Shown: positions 41,401 to 49,594, counted from the stretch's first letter. The stretch: DNA of 64,000 nucleotides from an uncultured Clostridia bacterium (GCA_947584375.1 CANPWL010000002.1:1-64000), one strand, 5' to 3'. Program-made: numbers and translations. The notes: generated by a model from the sequence alone, not told the origin.

Positions 41401-42284
41401 TAATGAATAAAGAAGGATTGATTATAAAATTACTCGGAGGCATCTACTTTGTAGAGGCCTCTGATGTTGTATATGAATGTAAAGCCAAGGGAGCTTTTCG
41501 CAACAAAAATTTTTCTCCTGTATGCGGCGATAAAGTACAAATACAAATCAAAGACGGCGAAACACCGACTATTGTGAAAGTATTTGATAGAAAATCCTTT
41601 ATTATCAGACCTCAGCTTGCTAATCTTGATTATCTCGTTTTAGTAAATTCTGTTTGCGAGCCTTCGCCTAATCTGCTTCTTATTGACAAGTTTCTAGCTA
41701 TTACAGAGTATAAAGGAATTGAACCGATAGTTGTGTTTACTAAGGTAGATAAAAAAGGTGTAGAAGAATTGGTTTCAATTTATAAAAAGGCGGGAGTAAT
41801 GGTTTTTTCAGTTGATAATACAACAGGTCGCGGAAGTGAAAAGCTTAAAGAGATACTTGCCGGAAAACTGTCAGCCTTTACCGGTAACACAGGTGTTGGA
41901 AAGTCAAGCCTTTTGAATAATCTTTTCCCGGGACTTGATCTAAATACCGGGGAAATAAGTAAAAAACTCGGAAGAGGAAAACACACAACAAGACACATTG
42001 AGTTTTATAAATTATCTGAAGGAGGATATGTTGCAGATACTCCGGGATTTTCAACATTTGATACCAACAGATATGATATAATTTACAAAAATGAGCTTGC
42101 TTCCTGCTTTAGGGAATTTCAAAATTTTTTGGGCGGCTGCAAATTTCAGGACTGCAATCATATAAATGAACCGGGATGTAAAATAATACAAGCAGTAAGT
42201 GACGGAATCATTTCCAAATCACGATACGAAAGTTATGTACAAATGTTTGAGGAAGCTAAGAATATCAAGGAGTGGGAACACTAA
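41397..42284 (+). CDS. rsgA: Ribosome small subunit-dependent GTPase A
   Basis: 295-aa circularly permuted GTPase for late 30S maturation. N-terminal OB fold, then G4 FTKVDKK before G1 FTGNTGVGKSSLLN and G3 DTPGFSTFD, the permuted order typical of RsgA, and a C-terminal zinc site (GGCKFQDCNHINEPGC). Overlaps prkC by four bases, as in Bacillus prkC-cpgA, where PrkC phosphorylates this GTPase. Confidence 0.96.
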   Translation: MIMNKEGLIIKLLGGIYFVEASDVVYECKAKGAFRNKNFSPVCGDKVQIQIKDGETPTIVKVFDRKSFIIRPQLANLDYLVLVNSVCEPSPNLLLIDKFLAITEYKGIEPIVVFTKVDKKGVEELVSIYKKAGVMVFSVDNTTGRGSEKLKEILAGKLSAFTGNTGVGKSSLLNNLFPGLDLNTGEISKKLGRGKHTTRHIEFYKLSEGGYVADTPGFSTFDTNRYDIIYKNELASCFREFQNFLGGCKFQDCNHINEPGCKIIQAVSDGIISKSRYESYVQMFEEAKNIKEWEH

Positions 42285-42289
42285 TAACT

Positions 42290-42913
42290 ATGAAAAAATG
42301 TCTTATTGCAGGCAGTTTTGGGATAGCAAATCTTAAATGGCTTAATTCCGTTGTAAGTGAATATGAATTTATTATTGCAGCAGACAAAGGATATGAAACC
42401 TTAAAAAAATCCAATGCACATATTGATATTGCCATAGGAGATTTTGATTCATTGGGTTATATACCCAGAGATGTGAATGTAATTAAGCTTAATGTAGAAA
42501 AGGACGATACCGATACAATGTCAGCTGTCAGATATGCGCTGGAAAATGGTGCTGAGGAAATTGCTTTGATTGGGGGAATCGGTGGTCGGCTTGACCATAC
42601 GATTGCAAATATGCAAACACTTTGCTTTATTGTCAGTAATGGTGCAAAAGGCTTACTTATGGACGAGAACAATGAAATAACAGCATTATTGCCCGGAAAA
42701 TATGAATTTCCAAAAAGGAAAGGATATTCTCTGTCGACATTTTCAATGACTGACAAGGTCACGGGACTTTGTGAAAAAGGTGTTAAATATCCTCTTGATA
42801 ATGAGGTTTTGAGAAATAGATTTCCTCTTGGCGTATCTAATGAAATCATTGAGGAAAGTGCATTCATATCTTTTGAAAGCGGCATTTTATTTGTGTGCTT
42901 TTCAAAGCTGTAA
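42290..42913 (+). CDS. thiN: Thiamine pyrophosphokinase
   Basis: About 207 aa, converts thiamine to thiamine diphosphate. IIAADKGYETLKKSN, IAIGDFDSLG, EKDDTDTMSAVRYA and GGIGGRLDHTIANM are the family's nucleotide- and thiamine-binding motifs. ATG 42290 lies just after the rsgA stop; a GTG at 42272 falls inside the AAGGAG site. The Bacillus order rsgA-rpe-thiN-spoVM is kept except that rpe is missing. Confidence 0.93.
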   Translation: MKKCLIAGSFGIANLKWLNSVVSEYEFIIAADKGYETLKKSNAHIDIAIGDFDSLGYIPRDVNVIKLNVEKDDTDTMSAVRYALENGAEEIALIGGIGGRLDHTIANMQTLCFIVSNGAKGLLMDENNEITALLPGKYEFPKRKGYSLSTFSMTDKVTGLCEKGVKYPLDNEVLRNRFPLGVSNEIIEESAFISFESGILFVCFSKL

Positions 42914-42970
42914 CAATAAACGGCTTATCTGAATATTATAAAGTATTATGATATCGGAGGGAGAGTACAT

Positions 42971-43054
42971 ATGAAAATTGTATTAGTCAAGCCGCCAAGA
43001 TTACTGTCCGGAATACTCAGGATGGTTTTCAAGGTCAAAAATATCGAATATTAA
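42971..43054 (+). CDS. spoVM: Stage V sporulation protein M (27-aa coat-anchoring peptide)
   Basis: A 27-codon ORF with GGAGG-type site (42957-42961) encodes MKIVLVKPPRLLSGILRMVF plus KVKNIEY. Compared with Bacillus SpoVM (26 aa), Lys 2, Lys 7, Pro 9, a basic residue 10, Leu 12, Gly 14, Ile 15 and Arg 17 are kept, as is the amphipathic helix that senses the convex forespore membrane and recruits SpoIVA. Position directly after thiN is the same as in Bacillus. A terminator follows immediately. Confidence 0.92.
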   Translation: MKIVLVKPPRLLSGILRMVFKVKNIEY

Positions 43055-43059
43055 ATCAG

Positions 43060-43087
43060 AGTGCTTAGCTTGTGCTGAGCACTTTTT
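43060..43087 (+). terminator. Terminator after spoVM
   Basis: Stem AGTGCTTAGC (43060-43069)/GCTGAGCACT (43074-43083, one wobble) with a TTGT loop and TTTTT tail; it ends the long priA-to-spoVM transcript. Confidence 0.9.
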
Positions 43088-43154
43088 CATAATAAACAAT
43101 TTTGCGGCATATAAATATATATCTAGTTATAAAAAATAATTTAAGGATTAATGC

Positions 43155-43727
43155 ATGCTGGAATTTGTAGTAAGAGATTATAAAATAAAACTGTCTTTTA
43201 GCTTTTTTGCAGTATTGGCAGTTATGTTTTTTATAGGAGATAGTTTTGCCGTTATAACAGCACTGTTATGCTGTTTTATTCATGAGTTGGGACATATGAT
43301 CATGATGCATAGATTTTCTGTTCCTATAAATGAGATTATGCTTTACGGCGGAGGAATTAAACTAAAAAGCGAAACTCAAAAACTATATAATAAAAAAAGT
43401 GAAATATATATTCTTCTTGCAGGTGCAGGAGTGAATTTACTGTGCTTTTTTATATTTAAAGGAATACTTACTCAATTTGCATATACCAGTCTCATATTAG
43501 GTCTGTTTAATCTGCTTCCGTATAAATATTTTGATGGAGGGCGTGTTCTTAAATTAATTTTTGAAGACTCTGTATCTATTGCAATGAATTCAGTATATAA
43601 GGTTATACGTTCAGTTCTTGTTTTATTTACGATTTGTGTTATAATAATTATGATATACAAGGGTATAACTAATTTATCTCTTATTATTACACTAATGTAT
43701 ATTGTAATATCTGAGATATTGTGCTGA
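43155..43727 (+). CDS. M50-family site-2 protease-like protein (SpoIVFB-like)
   Basis: 190-aa polytopic membrane protein. CFIHELGHMIMMHRF holds the intramembrane HExxH zinc motif and LGLFNLLPYKYFDGGRVL holds the NxxPxxxxDG motif of site-2 proteases, both in transmembrane segments. Size and topology resemble SpoIVFB, the pro-sigma-K protease, but without the C-terminal CBS region, and no SpoIVFA partner is adjacent. Monocistronic between two terminated units. The sporulation role is only suggested by the neighbouring spoVM. Confidence 0.85.
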   Translation: MLEFVVRDYKIKLSFSFFAVLAVMFFIGDSFAVITALLCCFIHELGHMIMMHRFSVPINEIMLYGGGIKLKSETQKLYNKKSEIYILLAGAGVNLLCFFIFKGILTQFAYTSLILGLFNLLPYKYFDGGRVLKLIFEDSVSIAMNSVYKVIRSVLVLFTICVIIIMIYKGITNLSLIITLMYIVISEILC

Positions 43728-43773
43728 ATATACCGGCATACATAGTTTATTAAAGAAAAATTTATAAAAAATC

Positions 43774-43802
43774 TTGAATTTTATTTTCCATTGTGATATA
43801 AT
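43774..43802 (+). promoter_or_regulatory. rplS promoter
   Basis: TTGAAT (43774-43779), 17-base spacer, TATAAT (43797-43802). Confidence 0.88.
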
Positions 43803-43808
43803 ATATAG

Positions 43809-43935
43809 GCATTTGAATTACCGTCGTAAAAAGCGACGAGAGTTAATGCCTGTCATTTAGGGCAAGACATTAAAGCGGATAGTCCTCTGATTTTGTATAG
43901 CAAAATGTATGAATGTCTGAAAATAATAGGAGGTA
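43809..43935 (+). ncRNA. Structured rplS leader, candidate L19 leader RNA
   Basis: The transcript start to rplS is about 130 bases. It can form hairpin CGTCG/CGACG near 43822-43838, a TGCC/GGCA-based hairpin near 43848-43863, and a further AGCAAAATG-containing fold before AGGAGG. Ribosomal protein L19 leaders occur at this position in low-GC Gram-positives; I infer identity from position and structure. Confidence 0.5.
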
Positions 43936-43941
43936 TTTAAA

Positions 43942-44286
43942 GTGGACGCTTTAAAACTAATTTCAAATTCAAGCTTAAAGAAAGAGGTTCCCGTTCTTAA
44001 CATAGGAGACACTGTTAAGGTACACGTTAAGATCAAGGAAGGCGACAAGTCAAGAATTCAGATTTTTGAAGGAACAATTATCGCTAAAAAGCATGGCGGT
44101 GTAAATGAAACATTTACTGTTCGTCGTGTTGCTCACGGCTGCGGAATTGAAAGAGTATTTCCGGTTCATTCACCGATAGTTGAAAAGGTTGAGATTGTAA
44201 GAAACGGTCGTGTGCGCAGGGCTAAGCTGTACTATCTAAGAAATAGAGTAGGTAAAGCTGCAAAGGTTAAGGAAGCAATTAAATAA
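43942..44286 (+). CDS. rplS: 50S ribosomal protein L19
   Basis: 114-aa L19 (bL19) at the 30S-50S interface. [40 protein letters not shown] and the C-terminal [20 protein letters not shown] are diagnostic. GTG start after AGGAGG. Own promoter, leader and terminator, followed by lepB with a separate promoter. Confidence 0.98.
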   Translation: MDALKLISNSSLKKEVPVLNIGDTVKVHVKIKEGDKSRIQIFEGTIIAKKHGGVNETFTVRRVAHGCGIERVFPVHSPIVEKVEIVRNGRVRRAKLYYLRNRVGKAAKVKEAIK

Positions 44287-44295
44287 TTGTTTTTG

Positions 44296-44329
44296 AAGGA
44301 GCAAATTTATTTTGTTCCTTTTTCTTTTT
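44296..44329 (+). terminator. rplS terminator
   Basis: AAGGAGCAAA (44296-44305)/TTTGTTCCTT (44311-44320, one wobble), followed by TTTCTTTTT. Confidence 0.8.
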
Positions 44330-44337
44330 AAAAGTAC

Positions 44338-44366
44338 TTGAATTTTGTATGTTTTTTTGGTAAAAT
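44338..44366 (+). promoter_or_regulatory. lepB promoter
   Basis: TTGAAT (44338-44343), 17-base spacer, TAAAAT (44361-44366), starting the lepB-rbgA-rnhB-yraN unit. Confidence 0.75.
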
Positions 44367-44402
44367 ATATATTGCATATTAATATATAAAGAGGTTTTTT
44401 TA

Positions 44403-44990
44403 ATGGAAAAGAAAAAAAATAACGAGGTTTTCAGTAATGAAGATTATGATAAATTTAACCAAAAAAAATCTGTTGGTAATGAGGTTTTGGAATGGTTAGA
44501 ATCTATTGCTATTTCAATTTTTATAGTAGTATTAGTGTTTACATTCATTTTCAGGATAGTGATTGTTGACGGAAGTTCAATGGTCCCTACTCTTGAGAAC
44601 GGTCAAAGACTTGTTATATCTCATTTGTTTTACACGCCAAAGCAAGGCGATATAGTTGTTGTGAACAGTACTGGTCTTAATAAGACTATAATAAAGAGAG
44701 TTATAGCAACCGAAGGGCAAACTGTCGATATTGATTTTGATAAACACACTGTAACTGTTGACGGAAAGGTTTTAGACGAACCTTATATTAACGAGCCTAC
44801 TGCCAGAAACGACGGAGGAAACACTTATCCTTTCACTGTACCGGAGAACACTATTTTTGTAATGGGCGACAATAGAAACGAATCAACAGACAGTAGGAAT
44901 GCTATTGTAGGATGTATTTCAATTGATGATGTGTTGGGAAAGGCTGTTTTCAGAATTTATCCGTTTAGCGGCTTTGGAAGAGTAAAATAA
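44403..44990 (+). CDS. lepB: Signal peptidase I
   Basis: 195-aa type I signal peptidase. A hydrophilic N-terminus, a single TM anchor about 36-53, catalytic Ser 59 in GSSMVPTLENG, catalytic Lys 98 in KTIIKRVIATEGQ, and the MGDNRNESTDSR box. One TM segment is the Gram-positive (SipS-like) topology. Lies between rplS and rbgA, a common clostridial order. Confidence 0.96.
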   Translation: MEKKKNNEVFSNEDYDKFNQKKSVGNEVLEWLESIAISIFIVVLVFTFIFRIVIVDGSSMVPTLENGQRLVISHLFYTPKQGDIVVVNSTGLNKTIIKRVIATEGQTVDIDFDKHTVTVDGKVLDEPYINEPTARNDGGNTYPFTVPENTIFVMGDNRNESTDSRNAIVGCISIDDVLGKAVFRIYPFSGFGRVK

Positions 44991-45031
44991 GCATGATTTA
45001 TTATTTTTATTAATTTCAATGGTGAATAATT

Positions 45032-45931
45032 ATGAGCAATGAAACAAGTGTTCAGTGGTTTCCCGGTCATATGGCGAAAACACGTCGTTTAATGCAGTCT
45101 AACTTAAAGCTTGTTGACGCAGTTGTTGAAATGACAGATGCAAGAATTCCTATTTCAAGCAGAAACCCTGAAATGGACAGACTTGTTGGTTCAAAGCCGA
45201 GACTGGTCGTTCTTAATAAATGCGACGCTGCCGATGAAACAGTCACCTCTGTGTGGCTTGATTTCTATAAAAGAAACGGCGTCAATGCTCTTTCAATGGA
45301 TTGTAGAAGCGGTAAGGGTGTAAATAAGTTTATTCCTGCGCTTAAAGAGCTATTAAAAGAGCAGATAGAGATATGGAACAGTAAGGGTATGGTCGGCAGA
45401 CCCATTAGAATTATGATTGTGGGAATTCCCAATGTGGGTAAATCTTCATTTATAAACAGGCTTGCAGGCTCAAAAAGAACTAAAGTTGAGGACAGACCCG
45501 GAGTAACAAGAGGAAAACAATGGGTTTCAATAGGGAATGATATTGAACTTTTAGATATGCCCGGAGTTTTGTGGCCCAAATTTGATGACAAAACTGTCGG
45601 TGAGCATCTGGCTTTTACAGGTGCTGTTAAAGATGAAGTAATAGATTTGGAATATCTTGCTTGCAGGTTGCTGCAATTTTTATATGAGAAGTATCCGGAT
45701 AGTATTATAGAAAGATATAATATAAGTCTTGACGGTATTTATAAAGATGAAATGTCTTTGAGCGATTGCACATTGGGTTTTGAAATTCTTGAAAGAATAG
45801 GAAGAAAGCGTGGATTTCTCATTTCAGGCGGCGAGATAAATACCGAGAGAGCCGCTGTAACTGTGGTAGATGAATTCAGAGGCGGAAAATTAGGACGATT
45901 GTCAATAGAAACGCCAAAAGATGTAAAATAG
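45032..45931 (+). CDS. rbgA: Ribosome biogenesis GTPase RbgA (YlqF)
   Basis: 299-aa circularly permuted GTPase needed for 50S assembly. QWFPGHMAKTRRLM at the N-terminus, G4 VLNKCD, G1 GIPNVGKSSFINRL and G3 LLDMPGVLWPKF appear in permuted order; the C-terminal domain ends RGGKLGRLSIE. Followed at 9 bases by rnhB as in Bacillus ylqF-rnhB. Confidence 0.97.
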   Translation: MSNETSVQWFPGHMAKTRRLMQSNLKLVDAVVEMTDARIPISSRNPEMDRLVGSKPRLVVLNKCDAADETVTSVWLDFYKRNGVNALSMDCRSGKGVNKFIPALKELLKEQIEIWNSKGMVGRPIRIMIVGIPNVGKSSFINRLAGSKRTKVEDRPGVTRGKQWVSIGNDIELLDMPGVLWPKFDDKTVGEHLAFTGAVKDEVIDLEYLACRLLQFLYEKYPDSIIERYNISLDGIYKDEMSLSDCTLGFEILERIGRKRGFLISGGEINTERAAVTVVDEFRGGKLGRLSIETPKDVK

Positions 45932-45940
45932 GATATAAGT

Positions 45941-46543
45941 ATGGAATTATATGAATTTGACAAAAGTTTAAGAAACGGAAGAATAATATGCGGTGTTGAC
46001 GAAGCAGGAAGAGGTCCTTTGGCAGGGGATGTATATGCCGCTGCTGTTATTTTTGATGAAGATACTGTAATTGAGGGTATTAACGATTCAAAAAAGCTTA
46101 GTGAAAAGAAAAGAGAAATTCTTTTTGATGAAATAACGAGTAAAGCAAAATCGTATTGCATTGCAACAGCAAGCATTGAGGAGATTGAAACTCTGAACAT
46201 TCTCAATGCGGCTATGCTTGCTATGAAAAGAGCGATTGAAGGTTTGGATATTAAGCCTCAGCTTGCATTAATTGATGGCAATAAGTCGCCTGATGATATT
46301 TATATACCTGCAAAAACTGTAATTAAGGGTGATGCAAAATCACAGTCAATAGCTGCTGCTTCAATTCTGGCGAAGGTTGCAAGGGACAGATATATGGAAC
46401 AGTTAGATGAAATGTACCCTCAGTATCAATTTTCAAAGCATAAAGGATATGGTACAAAGCTACACTATGAAATGATAGAGAAGTATGGGATATCTCCGGT
46501 TCATAGACCGTATTTTTTAAGAAAGTTTTTAGCAAAGAAATGA
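45941..46543 (+). CDS. rnhB: Ribonuclease HII
   Basis: 200-aa enzyme that cuts RNA in RNA-DNA hybrids, including single ribonucleotides. GVDEAGRGPLAGDVYAAAVI supplies Asp and Glu of the DEDD site; INDSKKLSEKKR, LIDGN and KGDAKSQSIAAASILAKVAR complete it. Overlaps yraN by four bases (ATGA). Confidence 0.97.
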   Translation: MELYEFDKSLRNGRIICGVDEAGRGPLAGDVYAAAVIFDEDTVIEGINDSKKLSEKKREILFDEITSKAKSYCIATASIEEIETLNILNAAMLAMKRAIEGLDIKPQLALIDGNKSPDDIYIPAKTVIKGDAKSQSIAAASILAKVARDRYMEQLDEMYPQYQFSKHKGYGTKLHYEMIEKYGISPVHRPYFLRKFLAKK

Positions 46544-46902
46544 GAAACAGGGAAATAGGTAACATAGGCGAACAGGCAGTATGTGTTTATTTAGTTGAGA
46601 ACGATTATGAAATATTAAAGAGAAATTTCACCGTAAAAGGCGGCGAAATTGATATTATTGCTAAGAAGAACGATACCGTTTGTTTTGTTGAAGTGAAAAC
46701 AAGAAAGTATGGATCATTAATCTCAGGGGAGGATGCTATAACTGCTTCTAAGCGTAAGCATATAATATATACAGCACAAAGGTTTCTTAGTAAGTTAACA
46801 TCTGTTCCTAAATGCAGATTTGATGTTGCGGTAGTTGAAATGAAGAATGAAAAGGTCATAAAGATAAAGTATTATGTTAATGCTTTTGACAGCAGTCATT
46901 AA
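46540..46902 (+). CDS. YraN family (UPF0102) nuclease-like protein
   Basis: 120 aa with NIGEQAVCVYLVENDYEILK, GGEIDIIAKKND and CFVEVKTRK, the restriction-endonuclease-like core (Glu-Asp-ExK) of UPF0102. Probable DNA metabolism role, not established. Coupled to rnhB, a widely conserved neighbour pair. Confidence 0.92.
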   Translation: MRNREIGNIGEQAVCVYLVENDYEILKRNFTVKGGEIDIIAKKNDTVCFVEVKTRKYGSLISGEDAITASKRKHIIYTAQRFLSKLTSVPKCRFDVAVVEMKNEKVIKIKYYVNAFDSSH

Positions 46903-46919
46903 TAATTCAGGAGGTTTTT

Positions 46920-48419
46920 ATGTATTATAAAAGTACCAGAGACAGCAGTGTGAACGTAACGTCTGCACAGGCTATTGCACAGGGAATTTCAAAGGACGGG
47001 GGTTTATTTGTCCCAAGTTCGATTCCAAAAATAACATTTGAAGATATAAAAGCTATGGGAGATATGAGTTATCCTGACAGAGCGGCTTTTGTTTTTTCAA
47101 AGTATCTTACTGATTTCAGTGATGCAGAAATAAGATACTGCGTTGACAATGCTTATACTGATAAAAATTTTGATACAAAGAATATATGTGAGCTTGCACA
47201 GCTTTTTAACGGAACATATATGTTAGAGCTTTGGCACGGTCCGACTTGTGCATTTAAGGATATGGCACTTCAGATACTTCCATATCTTATTACAACATCA
47301 TCCAAAAAAATAAATCTTGATAAAAAGGTTGTAATATTGGTTGCGACTTCGGGTGATACAGGAAAAGCTGCTCTTGAGGGATTTAAAGATGTTGAAGGCA
47401 CACAGATAATGGTGTTCTATCCTGTGAACGGAGTATCAGAAATGCAGAAAAAACAAATGACAACTCAAGAGGGCGAGAATGTTTCTGTTTGTGCTATTAA
47501 GGGTAACTTTGACGACGCTCAAAATGGAGTAAAAGCTATATTTACTGACGATGAAGTTGAGGATGAGCTTAGCAATAATGGTCTTATGTTTTCATCTGCA
47601 AATTCGATAAACTGGGGAAGACTGGCTCCGCAGATTATTTATTATGTTTCATCATATGCACAGCTTGTTAAAGACGGAAAGGCAGAGCTTGGAGAAAAAA
47701 TAAACATAGTTGTGCCTACCGGAAATTTCGGTAATATTCTTGCAGCATACTATGCAAAGAAAATGGGCATACCTGTTAATAAACTGATATGTGCATCTAA
47801 CTCTAACAATGTTCTTACTGATTTTATCAATACAGGCGTTTATGATAAAAACAGGCAATTTTATACTACAATCTCTCCATCTATGGATATTCTTATTTCG
47901 TCAAATCTGGAAAGGCTTTTATATCATATATGCGGCGAGAATGACAGTCAGATAAGGGAGTGGTTTACAGAACTTTCTGATTGTGGAAAGTATGAAGTTT
48001 CAGATAAAGTCAAGGCTGTCCTAAAGGAAGAGTTTTTTGCAGGATTTTGTGATGATAAACAGACAAAGGCTTGTATTAAAGAACAGTATGATAAAAATTC
48101 ATATGTGTGCGATACACATACTGCCGTTGCAGTAAAGGTTTATGAGGATTACAGAGAAAAAACAGGCGATAATACAAAGACAGTTATAGCGTCTACTGCA
48201 AGTCCATATAAGTTTTCTAACAGCGTTTTGGAAGCACTTGGCGAGTTTGATCCATCAATGGGTGAGTTTGAGCTTGTTGATAAGCTTTATGAAGTTTCAA
48301 AGCTTACTGTTCCTAAATCCTTAGCTGAGCTAAAAGGTAAGGATATTCGTTTTAATGATACAATTGATAAATCTGAAATGAAGGATTTCGTATTAAAGTC
48401 ATTGGGGATAAGTAAGTAG
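46920..48419 (+). CDS. thrC: Threonine synthase
   Basis: 499-aa PLP enzyme making threonine from O-phosphohomoserine. N-terminal STRDSSVNVTSAQAIAQGIS, PLP Lys in HGPTCAFKDMALQ, phosphate loop ATSGDTGKAAL, and VPTGNFGNILAAYYAKKMG; the length fits the long (yeast-like) ThrC class. AGGAGG before the ATG. Ends in a terminator shared with the opposing gene. Confidence 0.96.
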   Translation: MYYKSTRDSSVNVTSAQAIAQGISKDGGLFVPSSIPKITFEDIKAMGDMSYPDRAAFVFSKYLTDFSDAEIRYCVDNAYTDKNFDTKNICELAQLFNGTYMLELWHGPTCAFKDMALQILPYLITTSSKKINLDKKVVILVATSGDTGKAALEGFKDVEGTQIMVFYPVNGVSEMQKKQMTTQEGENVSVCAIKGNFDDAQNGVKAIFTDDEVEDELSNNGLMFSSANSINWGRLAPQIIYYVSSYAQLVKDGKAELGEKINIVVPTGNFGNILAAYYAKKMGIPVNKLICASNSNNVLTDFINTGVYDKNRQFYTTISPSMDILISSNLERLLYHICGENDSQIREWFTELSDCGKYEVSDKVKAVLKEEFFAGFCDDKQTKACIKEQYDKNSYVCDTHTAVAVKVYEDYREKTGDNTKTVIASTASPYKFSNSVLEALGEFDPSMGEFELVDKLYEVSKLTVPKSLAELKGKDIRFNDTIDKSEMKDFVLKSLGISK

Positions 48420-48444
48420 TTTATTGACATATAATATAATAAAT

Positions 48445-48478
48445 AAAATCGTCTGCCAATCAAGACAGACGATTTTCT
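48445..48478. terminator. Bidirectional terminator
   Basis: AAAATCGTCTG (48445-48455)/CAGACGATTTT (48466-48476) forms an 11-bp perfect stem with A and T flanks, serving thrC on plus and the DUF1540 gene on minus. Confidence 0.85.
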
Positions 48479-48491
48479 GTGATTAATACTT

Positions 48492-48656
48492 CTAACCTCT
48501 TGGTTTGAATGTTCTGCAAATTGTTTCATCACAACAGTCAGGTTTATCACAGCAGCAGCAAATATCTATTTTACCTGCAACACATTCGCAACCATCTCTG
48601 TTGTGAACACAACTTGTAACATCACAGTTGATTCCTTGGATTTTATCGTTTTGCAT
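48492..48656 (-). CDS. DUF1540 Cys-rich small protein
   Basis: 54 aa with 11 Cys. INCDVTSCVHNRDGCECVAG and CRTFKPRG match DUF1540, a small likely metal-binding domain of clostridial proteins; an extra CCCC run (residues 33-36) and DCC add ligands. The start is ATG 48656, because the family begins near there and the upstream bases to 48683 belong to the hairpin of the 5' element. Function unknown. Confidence 0.88.
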   Translation of the reverse strand: MQNDKIQGINCDVTSCVHNRDGCECVAGKIDICCCCDKPDCCDETICRTFKPRG

Positions 48657-48659
48657 ACT

Positions 48660-48783
48660 AATCACCTTGCCCTTGCTTTGCAAAGGACTCCTTTCTGCTG
48701 TTTTACAAGCCGATCCCTTCTATGTCAGAATTGTATGACTTTTGGTAATGGCTCGTAAGCATACATGAAATAATGTTTCACGT
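48660..48783 (-). promoter_or_regulatory. Copy D of the repeated 5' UTR element
   Basis: Reading on the minus strand: hairpin ACGTGAAA/TTTCATGT (48783-48763), TTACGAGCC (48758-48750) pairing with GGCTTGTAA (48711-48703, one wobble), AAAGGAG (48694-48688), hairpin CCTTTGC-AAA-GCAAGGG (48686-48670, one wobble), then GGTGATT (48666-48660) three bases before ATG 48656. Architecturally the most complete copy. Confidence 0.7.
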
Positions 48784-48875
48784 AAATATCCTTTTGCAAG
48801 ATTGTTCTTGCATAAATATTATAAACGGATTATAAAAAAATATTCAGAAATTTTTGGAAATATGGAGGATGTATC

Positions 48876-49577
48876 TTGTCACTGTTTACTATTGGAGATC
48901 TTCATTTATCATTTGGCGCAGACAAGCCTATGGACATTTTTAAGGGTTGGAGTAATTATCAAAACCGTTTAAAAGAAAACTGGCAGAAGAAAATCAAGCC
49001 TGATGACACTGTTGTTCTTCCCGGAGATTTTTCATGGGCAATTAGCTTAGACGAAGCAATACCTGATTTTGAATTTGTAGAGAAATTAAACGGGAAAAAG
49101 ATTTTATTGAAAGGCAATCATGATTATTGGTGGGAAACCAAAACAAAGATGGAGAGATTTTTTGAAGAAAACGGATTTAAAACCTTTTCAATTCTTAATA
49201 ACAATCATTATAAATACAGTAATATCGGAATTTGCGGTACTCGCGGTTGGATCAACGAAAACGGAACTGCTGCTGACAAAAAGGTCCTGTTAAGAGAATC
49301 GGGCAGGCTTGAGATGTCAATACAGTCTGCATTAAAGGAAAATTTAAAACCTGTTGTTTTTTTACACTATCCGCCTATTTATGCAAATGAGAAGAATTAT
49401 GAAATACTTGATGTGATTGAAAGATATAATATAAAAAATTGTTTTTACGGTCACATTCACGGAAACGCCGTAAACTATGCAATTGACGGAATTGTTGATG
49501 ATATTCTATACAGACTTGTGTCAAGTGATTATCTGGAGTTTGACCCTCTGGATATTACTGACATAGCGGATAAATAA
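48876..49577 (+). CDS. Metallophosphoesterase
   Basis: 233-aa calcineurin-like phosphoesterase. Metal motifs GDLHLSF (Asp 8, His 10), LPGDFSWAIS, KGNHDYWW, FLHYPP and YGHIHGN are all present. Such YpbG/YkuE-like proteins act on small phosphodiesters; the substrate is unknown. TTG start after GGAGG. Stands alone, divergent from the DUF1540 gene. Confidence 0.9.
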   Translation: MSLFTIGDLHLSFGADKPMDIFKGWSNYQNRLKENWQKKIKPDDTVVLPGDFSWAISLDEAIPDFEFVEKLNGKKILLKGNHDYWWETKTKMERFFEENGFKTFSILNNNHYKYSNIGICGTRGWINENGTAADKKVLLRESGRLEMSIQSALKENLKPVVFLHYPPIYANEKNYEILDVIERYNIKNCFYGHIHGNAVNYAIDGIVDDILYRLVSSDYLEFDPLDITDIADK

Positions 49578-49594
49578 AATTTAACAAATACATC

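Noticed and set aside
42457-42885. 142-codon minus-strand ORF
   Set aside because: Lies entirely within thiN, whose motifs are clear; antisense shadow.
45739-46206. 155-codon minus-strand ORF across rbgA-rnhB
   Set aside because: Shadow of two well-conserved plus-strand genes; Ser/Leu/Ile-rich composition typical of antisense frames.
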